Shown here: in pieces, positions 23,392 to 33,693 of the stretch
Position numbering within the stretch: the stretch's first letter is position 1
Layout: each line of letters begins with the position of its first letter
Assembly (NCBI GenBank): GCA_002224055.1
Contig: AZLU01000125.1
Span: 1-51,674 of the forward strand
Direction: 5' to 3'
DNA length: 51,674 bases
Source of the DNA: Pezizomycotina sp. ARF18
Taxonomy: Eukaryota > Ascomycota
The notes under the pieces: model-generated
The model's input: only the letters and a program-made list of their open reading frames with translations
Databases searched by the model: none
Told to the model about the DNA's origin: nothing
Made by a program: the position numbers and the translations under genes

Positions 23392-23911
23392 GAAAGAAAA
23401 GAAAAAGAAAAAGGATTGCTTATATCGTATTAAAAAGAGAAAAAAAAAAAAAAGGGGGGGAAGATAAGCTTTCCTTTTTTGAACGACAGCGGGAGGTTTT
23501 GTTTGGATTATGAGAGTGTATCACACATTTATTAAAAAAATGTTTGATATGTCTTTTTTTTGGAGCCTTTGGCCCGTAGGACCTGAAGTTTTCCTTTTTT
23601 TTTTTTTTTTTTGCCGCTATTGGTTTGGTTGGTGGGCTCGTTCTTCAGCTCCGGTTATTGTCACGATTATTATTTTTATTTTTAAACCTCTTACACCGAC
23701 ATCATCCTTTTTGCGTTCGGGGGCTTTAGCCTTTTCTCTTTTAACAACCAAAAACATTGGCGAAGATGGGGAGGAGAATAATAAGTTTGATCATCGAGCG
23801 TCCGAGACTGTTTCGGATTTGCTCGATTTTTTTATTACAAAAGAGAAGAAAGAAAGAAAAGACAAAGGAAAGATGAATAAAAGAAGAAACCAGATACCAG
23901 GTTGTCAGGAT
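23392..23911. other. 3' flank / intergenic region
   Basis: A/T-rich low-complexity sequence with an A/G-rich patch (23366-23465) and an 18-nt T run at 23595-23612. The open frame at 23510-23938 has poly-Phe and poly-Lys composition and is probably not coding. Confidence 0.5.
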
Positions 23912-24118
23912 TTACCCTCTGGCTTTTGTATAGTATAAAATCCCAATAAGTAAAATCGCAATTGCAATACAAAAAATCACTACCAGAGACATTTCGAGAA
24001 GAAATCTATCGTGCCGCTCATAATAGAACCCCTCATTGTCGTTATCGTGATGCATGGCCGGCGAGCTCAATAGGCTACTGAGTACTCCGAGTATTTTGGT
24101 ATCATTATATCCTGCCAA
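23912..24118 (-). CDS. Possible small single-pass membrane protein
   Basis: A short open frame of 68 residues starts MAGYNDTKILGVLSSLLSSP. Its second half is a clear transmembrane-like helix, EMSLVVIFCIAIAILLIGIL, followed by YYTKARG. A second possible start (MHHDNDNEGFYYERHDRF) would give 47 residues with a His/Asp/Glu-rich head, one helix and a short basic tail. No family is recognised and the length is within chance range. It is listed because the hydrophobicity pattern is protein-like. Confidence 0.3.
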   Translation of the reverse strand: MAGYNDTKILGVLSSLLSSPAMHHDNDNEGFYYERHDRFLLEMSLVVIFCIAIAILLIGILYYTKARG

Positions 24119-24632
24119 GTTTCGGCAATCTCATCCGTTTTCTTTTTTTTTTTTTTTGTGTGCTTTTCGATGATCCCGGATTGAGTACCGGGAAACCGAC
24201 AATCAATCTGTAACGCCGAGATCCGGGGGAGTGAGAATCAGAGGCAAAAAGTAAACAGTGAAATATCAATCCTACTACTATCTTAACTGAGTCTCATCCA
24301 CTTCAAAAAAAAAAAAAAATGACGATGCCGCTGACATTGCTAATTGAATTGGCACACGATAGTCATGACGTCTTCGAAGCTTGTAAATATTATAGTTTTT
24401 TTATTCAGGAAAAAGTGGAAACCGAATTCGAAGCGTGGCAGCTCCTTGGTGCTCACGCTTTTTATAAAAAAAAAAAAATCGGTTTATACGAATATAATCA
24501 CTTCTCCAAATGGATGACGACCATGAAACCCCACAATAGCCATACTAATCACTGCATGCAACAAAGCTCGCATGGACGAGCCTGCTGTATTTTTGGCAAT
24601 TGTCACCGATCTTCGGCAGAGGGTCGGATGTG

Positions 24633-24665
<33 letters not shown>

Positions 24666-25016
24666 CATGAAAAGTATTGAATGCGTCAGTGCGCAGAATA
24701 TAGCGAAAGCGTCTATACCTTCACTGCAACTTTTTTTATATTAATTGCTGGTACATGATTTGCTTATGACCAGACTTGTTCAAAGGCTAATTGAATGATA
24801 ATAAAGGCAGAAAAAGAACCCGGAACAATACCAATACAAAGAAACGAAACGAAAAGAAAAAAATAACAGCACAGTCCTTTTTGATGACATAACAGTAGTA
24901 GTGAACCCAACCAATTTTAATCGTGATAATAACGATCCTCATAGGACATTATGAATAATGCTTCTCCACTGTTCCTAAGCATAATAACTCATGCCTCCGA
25001 GCTGATCAAAAGAAAC
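24119..25016. other. Intergenic region with T/A inverted homopolymer
   Basis: No supported gene. It contains A runs at 24306-24319 and near 24468, and a perfect T15-A18 junction at 24633-24665 that could form a hairpin or cruciform. The open frame at 24319-24744 is created partly by these runs. Confidence 0.5.
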
Positions 25017-25908
25017 CTAGAGCAAGATAGAAGCCACGAAGCCAAAGGCGAGGTAGCCAGCATCGGCAAGATGGAAGAAGCGCCGCTGATCGCGGGAGGA
25101 GGAATATTGCTCGGGATGGTGTTGTTGGAGCCGGAGACCGCTGTACCCTCAACTGCGTGATGTTGGCACAGGCAATGCGGGTCGTGTTGTTCAAGTGGAT
25201 AGTAACGCTCAACCCTCCGATATAAGAGACATCTGAAGCATTGGTGCTCAGGAAGTCGTCGGTGTAGATAGCAGAAAATCTGTCATTTTTATCGGGAGTA
25301 ATGGTTCCATGCTTGCCCGAGAGGTCGCCAACTTGGCAATTCTTAGGAGCATTGAGGTCGCATTTTGTTTTCTCAGTGACCTATATTAAAAACAATTTAG
25401 ATCAGAATAGGTTTCTGTGAAAGTAGGAAATTCATAAGAGAGGGGGAGAAATGCTATACTTACACCGTAAGGATCCAAATGGCCCAAGTACCGGTGCAGT
25501 TACCATCGCTTGGAACAGAATGGGTGTGAACCTTTATGAATATGTCGTTAGCAAAGAAATCTTTAAAAGGACACAACGCTCTTATTTTTATTTTTATTTT
25601 TTTTTTTATTTTTTCCCCTAGAGCTGGAAATCGAAATCACTTACGTGGTAAAGGAAAGGACCTCCAGTAGAGGGAAGTTGTCAAGGTCTTTGACGTCGAC
25701 CACAACACCGGTGCCGTCTGAACCAGCGGTGAAAGTGATGGAGCCTTGGATCTTTCCCGGGACGTCGAAAAAGAGCTCATAAGTAACACCTTCCGGGTTA
25801 TCCTGCGTAGTCGGCGCAGGCTGGATAGAGCTAGTAGTGCAGTCTGAGCCATGGCGACACCGGCGACGGCGAGCAGGCCAGTAGTAAGATACAGAGTTGA
25901 GAATGCAT
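25017..25908 (-). CDS. GPI-anchored Cu-only superoxide dismutase (SOD4/5-like)
   Basis: This extracellular enzyme dismutates superoxide at the fungal surface. Exon 1 (25908-25645) encodes a signal peptide (MHSQ, then TLYLTTGLLAVAGVAMAQ) and GVTYELFFDVPGKIQGSI, FTAGSDGTGVVVDVKDLDN, GGPFLYH. Exon 2 (25531-25464) begins VHTHSVPSDGNCTG, completing the H-x-H copper ligands, and ends GHLDPYG. Exon 3 (25380-25017) has CDLNAPKNCQVGDLSGKHG (ligand His), FSAIYTDDFLSTNASDVSY and GLSVTIHLNNTTRIACANIT (last copper ligand His). The Zn-site loop of classical Cu/Zn SOD is absent, as in Candida SOD5-type enzymes. The tail SGASSILPMLATS..AFGFVASILL is a GPI-attachment signal. Introns 25532-25644 and 25381-25463 have GTAAGT donors. 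Frame breaks at about 25880, 25840, 25649, 25480 and 25110 are one-base changes. Confidence 0.9.
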
Positions 25909-28900
25909 GATGATTATATGGATACTTTGAAAGTGTTTTTTTTTTTTTTTTGACGAAGAGATATGTTTAGATTGCTGTTGCTTTTTAGGCGAGCGCTAGC
26001 AGATGAAATATCCAAAAAAAAAAGCAAGATATTTGCGAATGAAGCTCTACTTTATTGCGATTTTGATGTTTTTATTTCTGGTTTGTGAAAAGGCGCTTTG
26101 GTTGATACTATAGAAGAATGGCGATGATGATAGAGAGGAATGCTGAGAGAGGAAGGAAGAAGAAAGAAAGGAAAGAACGAGGAATGTAAGAAAGAAAAGG
26201 AAAAAGGGAATGGGAAAAAAATAAAAAAGGATGCGGTAGCTCTGGTTAAAAGGTTAAAATCTTGGAAAAATTGAATTGGGTAGGAGACGGCGTGTGGGAA
26301 AAGTATATAAATAGAAATATATAAATAAAAGGTTATTAATTAAATGGATTAAATTTTAAAATTCAAATTTGTCCACCAGCTACTTCTGCTTTTGGGAATA
26401 TATATTTATTGTTGTTATCTAGAAGAGGTATTGTTGTTGTTGTTTTTTTTTGTGCGCTATCAAAAGAATTGCGCTGTGTAGGGAAGAGACTAGTTCGCTT
26501 CCCGGTGATATATACCCAAGAAGTATTGATACAATAAGTGTATATCTAAACAAACAGCGATTCCGTTGAAGGATGTGCGACAGAAACTAAGCCCAGGGGG
26601 GAGGGAGGAAGGAATGGAGGTTTTTATATTCTGTGAAATTACTGAGGTCGGGGATGGGCAGCTGCAAACAAACCGATATATATATGTACTAAGTATATAT
26701 TATTTTAAGGTACAAATGTTGATAATGCCTCTTATATCATGAAGTGCAAGATATTGTGGTGTGGACGTCTTTGATGCGCCAACTCCATCCTCTTCTCTTT
26801 TTATTTTCTTTTTCCTTACCGTTCTGATTCAGGATTGATCCCTAACAGATTCCCAGCCTTCACTTTCAGCGACGGAAAACCAGCCCCGATAATCAATTTC
26901 AGGTCCGATACATAACAGAAATAATAATTAGAATGGATGGATGGAAATGAGAGGGGAGAAAGGTTGAGAGGGAAGAAAAGAAAAAAAAAGAAAAAAGAAA
27001 AGAAAAGAAAAGAATTAGAGAATGATGGTAGTCGGAAAAAAAAAAAAAAACGAAGAGTATTAATTCTAATTGAATTTGGAATCGCTGTCGTTTTGTTATT
27101 CTGATCAATGATGAGGATGACTGACGTGCTTTGTTCCCGTTGCATGTTTGTTGTGGATACCGTCTCTTTAATTTCCTCTTTTTTTTTCTTTCCCTGGCTT
27201 TCTCCCTGGACAACACCATGCATACACATCTTCTTCTCCAAGTATAGTCTCAAAAAGACCCGTCAGGATGCTTCTCTTCGAATTATTTTTATCGCTCAAG
27301 AGAGTCTAAGGATAAGAAAGCTCCTGCATGGGCAGAGAAAACCCATTTAGGCTAACGCATGTAGGAATGTCTGTGCATGTATCCATTCTCACAGATGCGA
27401 TTTGTCTATGGGTCAAAGCGTTTAAACAGACTCCACTGAGTCAAAATTAGGATATATTATCCAAGTCCAAACGAAAGAATACAAAATTGGAATCACGGAT
27501 AGAAAGAGTCGCCTTATGAAAAAAAAAAAAAAAAAAAAAAACCCGTTTTCTTCTGTCGCAGAGAAAATAGAAATTGCTTCATGGAACTAAAGGGTTCCTC
27601 TCGAATGTCTTGCTGCTCAGGATCTTCGGAGAAACGTTGGACGAAAGAATTCGGGAAGCTTAGAGGGTTCAGGAAGATCGCAAACTTAGGGGCCTATCAT
27701 AATGCGCGATTCGACCAAATGCTAAGCTTTTTCGTTTCATCCTGGAAGCCACTTCATTTCTTATCATTTTTGTCTCGTCTGTCTATTTTGGTCAGCGGTA
27801 CTAGAACTCAATGAAACGCTAACCTGTATAATTATTAATAAAATAAAATAAATTTTTTCCATGATATTATTATCCGGAGAAGTAATCTCGTTGATTTTTA
27901 TTTTTATCTATTTATTTTTTTTTTGCCTATATCTTTTTAGGATTCTGTGCCCTCTGGTGGTTGTGAATAGTGCTTTGAATTCTTACCAAAAAATATCTTG
28001 TTTTAAAGCGTACCATTCCCTTTGGACTTAGCTCTACTGTTTCTGAATATTCTTCTTTCTTTCTTTCTTGTTTTTTTTCTCATTCGGTTTCGGCAACCAA
28101 CTGTTAGGTGAATGAGGTTTTTGACTCCCCTGTTGTGCCGCACCCAACTTGCAGCGTCTAAATATTTTACAGGCGAATCGTTGCGCGAGATTGTGTCATC
28201 GGCTTGCAACTAACGAAAATGGCGTTTTCCCCGGCTTAAAATATTATTCTGAATGACTTGGCCGTCTGAAGTCAGCATGCTGACTTTCCAAGTTGGCCAG
28301 CTGCCTAAAATGCATTTTTCAATCCGTCTTGCGCAAGCTCTGCTCAGAGTATCGATTTGGGAATGTAAGAGCTGACGCTGTGGACAAAATAGATGTCTGA
28401 AAGCTTTGTTCACTCCCGCTGCGTGCCGAAAGAAGCATTACCATTTCAGCCTCGAGATATTTTGTGGATAATTGCGAGCGACAACAATCCGCTTCTTTCA
28501 CGTTGACGGAGAAGTCTGTATCATATGCTGTTGATAATAATAACAATAACGAGAGGATATGAGATATATTTGTTAAGGTTCTTTTTGTGACGTGGGGGAG
28601 CTGGAAACGCCCACGAAACTCGACGGAAATAGCCAAGCGCTTAGCAGAACAACTGCCTTCCTTGTTCGTATACCTCAAAAGCCGCCGAGGAAACGTAGGA
28701 CAAAACCGCAATTTCAGCAAGATCTCTGCGCAAGAGGGCTGCTGGAAGCTCGTATCGAATACTCGTTTTTAAAATTAAAAATGCAAATACTCAGTATATA
28801 GATAGGATTTCGGTTATCGAGAAGGGTTTGACCAGAATCTTCGCTGCGTACGCCAAGGCGGCTGCTGAATTTTAAAACCTACCTCATTGCTCATAACGTT

Positions 28901-29349
28901 GAGACTTCTCAGCGTAATTTCCATTGCGCAACTAGACCTAGATATACCCTAAATTTCCCAACCAGTCAGCTGTTCCATTCGTTCTACCAAAGTCAAAATG
29001 TTGAAAGGAGGTTAATGATACAGAGACGTTAAGCTATGGTGTTCTCTACAAGGAGTAATTTTTATACTGGAAAACGATAAAGAAGCTGCTTATTGGTTTA
29101 AGAGATTGAATCAATTCTGATATTTTTTTTTTTCGGTTGATTCGTTTGCCTTACTATTGAATTCAGGTTACACAACCAAGACCGGCTAGATACGTGGTCA
29201 CGTGATGATACCATTTTCACAACGCACTTTCGATGTCTTGGCAAACCTCAAAAGGTCAAAGCCCTAAGATACACCCACATATTTCCCACCAAATTAGGGG
29301 GAAAAGAAGGTCCTACAGTAGAGCAAAACCGAAGAAAGTTTGTGCTGTG

Positions 29350-29380
<31 letters not shown>

Positions 29381-29430
29381 GCGCTAAGGAGAAAAGGAAG
29401 GGCAGCAAAAATTGTATGCACCAAAATCTG

Positions 29431-29464
<34 letters not shown>

Positions 29465-29686
29465 GAGAAGACTGCCCGATAGTTCACACCACACACAACA
29501 ACCAAAGGCAAGCAGTCAGAGGAGAATAGCCAACTTTCTCTCTCGAAGAAACAACAGCACGTTGATATCTCCCTCCGAAAAAAAAAAAAACAACCCCCGT
29601 CAATCAATCAACGGATCTCAACTGGCGTTTGGTATCTCGAGTATTATACGAATCCCTCTCAACGACAAATAACACCCCAATAAGCA
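25909..29686. other. Long gene-poor intergenic region
   Basis: 3.8 kb without a supported gene. It contains long A runs at 27519-27541, 29350-29376 and 29431-29462, purine-rich patches (26130-26230, 26940-27015) and an interval near 28590-28780 that is open on both strands but resembles nothing known. The A runs and a weak pyrimidine-rich leader just before 29687 are the eL6 promoter side. Confidence 0.5.
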
Positions 29687-30676
29687 ATGTCTACCATCAC
29701 GAAGCAGTTCGGTTCCGGAAACAGGGAGATCCCCAAGGATAAGGCGTCCAAGTGGTACCGACGGAAGATGTCGTGAAGCCAAAGAAGGTACGCAGCTGAT
29801 ACGCGCAAGCTTGCTTTGAGGAGGAAAGAAGGTCTTTTGGGTTATCGTGGAGGCTGCTTGGTGCTAGTTCCCCTGGGGGAAAACACACTGGGAATGAACC
29901 ACGGCGGTCTATCATAAGCCCAAAAAATAACTTCGGATTTTTTTCGATTTAATATTCGTCTTACGACATTTCAATTTACTGGCGTCTTGCAACAAACCAT
30001 TTTCAAAGATTAATAGTAGTAACTTTTTTCGCTTCTGTACATTACAGGTCAGGAAAACGCAACACCCGACCAAGCTGCGATCATCCCTCACTCCAGGAAC
30101 CATCCTCATCATTCTCGCTGGAAGGTTCCGCGGCAAGCGCGTCGTCATGCTCAAAGATCTCGATCACGGTCTCCTCCTCGTCACTGGTCCCTTCAAGCTG
30201 AACGGCGTCCCTCTTCGAAGAGTCAATGCCCGCTATGTCATCGCCACGAGCACTAAGATAGATGTCAGCAGCGTCGATGTTGCCAAGTTCGACGAGAAGT
30301 ACTTCGCACGCGAGAAGGAGGAGAAGAAGAGCAAAGAGAGGAGTTCTTCAAGGACGGAAACAAAGAGGTTGGTTACCGAACTTTTGGTTTTTTTTTTTTT
30401 TATTGCGTTGCCCAGGTTTTGAAGTTAGAGCAGGAAATCTGCAGATATCAAAACTTGGGAGTTTAGGCTTGTGGGACATGATACGGTATGGCATGACGTT
30501 CACGATACTAACAATCTCAACAGAAGAAGCCACTTCCCGAAGTCAGGTCGTCGGATCAGTCGGCAGTCGACAAGCAATTAATCTCCGCCATCAAGGAAAC
30601 CCCTCACCTGGCGAACTACCTCAAGGCCACCTTCAGCCTGAGCAAGGGCGACAGGCCCCACCTCATGAAGTGGTAG
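29687..30676 (+). CDS. RPL6: 60S ribosomal protein eL6
   Basis: This is a structural protein of the large ribosomal subunit. Exon 1 (29687-29787) starts [20 protein letters not shown] and ends TEDVVKPKK. The intron runs 29788-30047 (GTACGC..TACAG). Exon 2 (30048-30367) is the conserved core: [60 protein letters not shown], and a charged end [14 protein letters not shown]. The intron 30368-30523 has an ACTAAC branch site near 30508. Exon 3 (30524-30676) reads [20 protein letters not shown], then [14 protein letters not shown]-type sequence ending RPHLMKW. Two one-base deficits (about 29759 and 30340) break the frame. A cell cannot lack this protein, so they argue for sequencing errors or an undescribed second copy. 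Length is normal for the family once read through. Confidence 0.95.
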
Positions 30677-30846
30677 ATATCGAATTTGGTCGTGGCGTAA
30701 AAAACTATTGCAACTACGAATCCATTTCTAGATTTCTAAGTTGTTAAAGGGATTAATGGACAACGACACACTTTTTTCCTTTGGAAGGCGGAGAATTTGG
30801 ATATGGAGGACTTAGTCGCATAGTGGTGGTGTTTATGCTTTTTTCA

Positions 30847-30886
<40 letters not shown>

Positions 30887-32676
30887 TATATATATCTTTC
30901 TTTTTCTAAACAAAAACATTAATGGGCATGGGAAATATATAACCGGGTTTTAATATCAAAAAGACACGAAAGACACGATTTCCCACAAACAAAGCAAACC
31001 TTCAAAATATTTTACTTATCAACCCTTTTTTTTTTTTTTTTTTTCTCTTTCTTTCTAACCGGATAAATCTACTTTTAGTTCCTTCTGTATAGCTATGCGG
31101 GTTCTCTTTACATTTCTTCTCTTTTTTTCTTCTCGTTTTTATGTCCTTATTGTTCATGTACTGTCCTCATCATCGGTTTCTTCTTATCTGTCATACGCTT
31201 TCTTTTTTCCTGCTCAATCTCCTTTTTATCTCCCTTCTCTCCTTACCATCATCCACTACTTAATATCTCCGGCGGAGGCGTGAATTATTTCCCTCTAAAA
31301 TGAATATAAAAAGATTATAAAGGAATTTTGATAGTCTCTCTTCACTTCTCTCTCCCACTTAATCAGCGAAGGAAACTTTGTGATCTAATGAAGAGTGCTA
31401 CATTAGACCTTGTGAAGATATTTGCAATAAGTAGCGAAATATTCAAAAAAAAAAATTATCTACCAAAGTAGCACCGGTGCAGCATAGCGGATTCCAGATC
31501 TGACTTGATAGTATAAACTATGAAGTATATTATATACCCCTGTTTAGGTGATCACGATTATACAGATACTATTATGACCAGATTTTACTTCTTTTTCTGA
31601 GTGGATATATATTTCTCGGTAGTCCGAAGTTTTTTTTAAAGCTTTTCGGGCTTAGTCGCATTTGAACTTTTTTCCGTTTGAAGTTTGGCCGTAACGGTCC
31701 ACTTTGGAAAAGTTTTATATAGAGATTATTGCATATAAACTCAGTAGTGTGTTCGAAGTGCATCCTCCTTCAGTAGCTAAACCTAACACAATCTTCATTT
31801 CTCACAACCGGCCCCCGGGCTCCTTATCAATTGATATCGGATGTGCATGATTACAAGAAATAGTTAAGTCGACGAGATGAAACGTACTCAAGGGCTCTTC
31901 TTAAACGTCTAATTTCATATCGAATTATATATACTTACGTTACCTTACTTCGATACGTACGAGGTGGCCAAATAGATATCTCTATTTTATGAGCATCTAA
32001 GTACTTTGTTTAATGATCCTTACCTTCTCTAAACCGATGTCGGCTAGTACTTACTTGATTCTAAATCTTCTTGTTCCGTAATAGTCGATAGATTAGTTTA
32101 TTCTACGTACGTCCTCTGGCAGCCAATTGATTCATGTTTCCGCACAACTAATGGAGAATTCAGCTGCAACATAGCTGCAACACAAAGCGATAAACGTACT
32201 ACGGTAATAAGGGATCTTGTGGAATTTATATTATTAGGTTGAATTAAGTGTGAATAATGATTATTAGGGGAAAATAAAATAGTGTACAATATAAAGAAAA
32301 AGAACGAACGCAATATGAGGAAAGAAAAGAAAACGAAAAAAGATATGAAAGAAAAATAAACCGCTATGAAAAAGGGAATGAAACCCAAAAAACCACCATC
32401 ATTGAAAGAAAGAAAAAAAGGAAAACAATATAAGAGAGGGAAAAAGAAAAGGACCCAGGTACCGCTCGGGACTTACGGCGCTTGGGGCGAGGCGAAGGAC
32501 TAGGAGAAGGGAGAAGGGTTAGGATGGGTACGCGTATAGGAAAGTATGAAGGAAGGGGTTCATAAAAAGGAAGGAAAACATAATATCAAACCACAAAACG
32601 AACATTTTTTTTTTTTTTTTTTTCAACAAAGTATTTTAAGGAGGGTGTTTTCAATCTACATACTTTCCTTGTCACC
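30677..32676. other. Intergenic region with ATT microsatellite
   Basis: 2 kb without a supported gene. It contains an (ATT)n repeat at about 30848-30889, T runs at about 31026-31044 and 32605-32623, and pyrimidine-rich sequence at 31090-31260. Minus-strand frames at 31572-31763 and 32098-32388 look like chance. Confidence 0.5.
30848..30889. repeat. (ATT)n microsatellite
   Basis: About 13 uninterrupted ATT units about 170 bp downstream of the eL6 stop. It lies in non-coding DNA. Confidence 0.95.
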
Positions 32677-33224
32677 TTAGAACAAACGCTGGCGTTTGGG
32701 GGTACTTGGAGGCGTCGAGAGGCCACTGAAGTGCTGAAAGGGAAGAAGAGTCTTCTGGCGTTTCGCCGGAAGATCAGCATCGTTCCCCAGCTTTCGCTTG
32801 AGTGGTGATGACTGCCTCGGGGTTGTGTTGAAAGATTGGCTGGGGAATCCTCGTCTGCAGTTAACTGGCCTGAGCTTCGGCGCCGGCCTGTGGTCCTTGA
32901 GTGCCTTCGCCTTTTAGTAGAACGAAGGGAGATAGTAATGTTAGTAATAATCTTCTATATTGGTCTGTCATAGGAATTCTATGTGAAGAGATTGAAAATC
33001 GGATGAAGTACGTACTATCTCCTTCTTTGTAACCTTGACATTGAGATTTTTGAATATCTCCATCAATTCCTCCACCGCACCTTTCGGAATTTCCGTTCCT
33101 TGTCCAGCTTGATATTGCGCGGCGGCGACTCGATGCGAGGATCTAGATACTGGATTGCAGTCAGTGACATGTTGTATGGTGCCAGCATATAGCGGCAATG
33201 CCTGATGTCGTAACTATCAAACAT
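32677..33224 (-). CDS. Unknown small basic, probably nuclear protein
   Basis: Two exons join in phase. Exon 1 (33224 or 33170 down to 33016) contains MSLTAIQYLDPRIESPPRNI, KLDK, and after one frame repair GTEIPKGAVEELMEIFKNLN and VKVTKKEI. The intron 33015-32911 has a GTACGT donor, a TACTAAC-like branch site and an AAAAG acceptor. Exon 2 (32910-32677) reads AKALKDHRPAPKLRPVNCRR, then PLKRKLGNDADLPAKRQKTL and ends STPPSTPKRQRLF. The upstream ATG at 33224 would add 18 residues; I prefer 33170 because the sequence from there looks more conserved-like. The product is about 130 residues: a short globular helix segment followed by a Lys/Arg/Pro-rich tail with NLS-like KRK and KRQK motifs. No family is recognised. 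A one-base deficit lies at about 33100. Confidence 0.55.
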
Positions 33225-33532
33225 GGTGTTGTGCAAGGTGTGAGATGTATGAGGTGGTGATGTAAAGAGCTGATGTGCTGGAGGGTGTAGCGGAGAGAAA
33301 GGTCGGAAAATAGTGAAGCGATGAAGATAATGGTGATGATGATGGCGACGTAATAACAATGAATATAAAAGTATTAACAGATAAATTAGCACTTAGCTTT
33401 CGCTCCCTAGCTCGAAGCTCATCGTGCGCTGCGTATAAAGCAGTAGGTCAGTGAATTACCAGTGAACAAAGAGTACTAATAGTATGAATAGATTGAAAAA
33501 AAAATATCATAAAACAAATAGAGTGAATGATA

Positions 33533-33693
33533 ATGGAGAGAATGATAATAGAGAGAATAGTGACACAGAATAGTGATACAGAGAATAGTGATACAGAGAA
33601 TAGTGACAGAGAATAGTGATACAGAGAATATGATACAGGGAAGAGTGATAGAGAGAATAGTAATAGAGTGGGTATAATCCTGAGAATAGTGAT
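33533..33693. repeat. Minisatellite, unit about 17 bp (GAATAGTGATACAGAGA)
   Basis: Imperfect tandem copies of GAATAGTGATACAGAGA and shorter variants run for about 160 bp in non-coding DNA. The minus strand reads as a Ser-Leu-Tyr-His repeat, which creates a false open frame. Confidence 0.9.

Noticed and set aside
24319-24744. 141-codon plus frame with poly-Phe and poly-Lys
   Set aside because: It exists only because of the T15-A18 junction and other A runs.
26816-27253. 145-codon minus frame
   Set aside because: Purine/pyrimidine-rich low complexity with no motif.
29350-29462. Poly(A) runs as retrotransposon tails
   Set aside because: No target-site duplication, reverse transcriptase motif or repeated upstream sequence was seen; similar runs occur in introns and promoters.
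29233-29607. Lys-rich plus and Phe-rich minus frames upstream of eL6
   Set aside because: Artefacts of two long A runs.
29687-30676. Calling eL6 a pseudogene
   Set aside because: Both breaks are single missing bases in an otherwise perfect, correctly spliced essential gene, and neighbouring genes show the same pattern.
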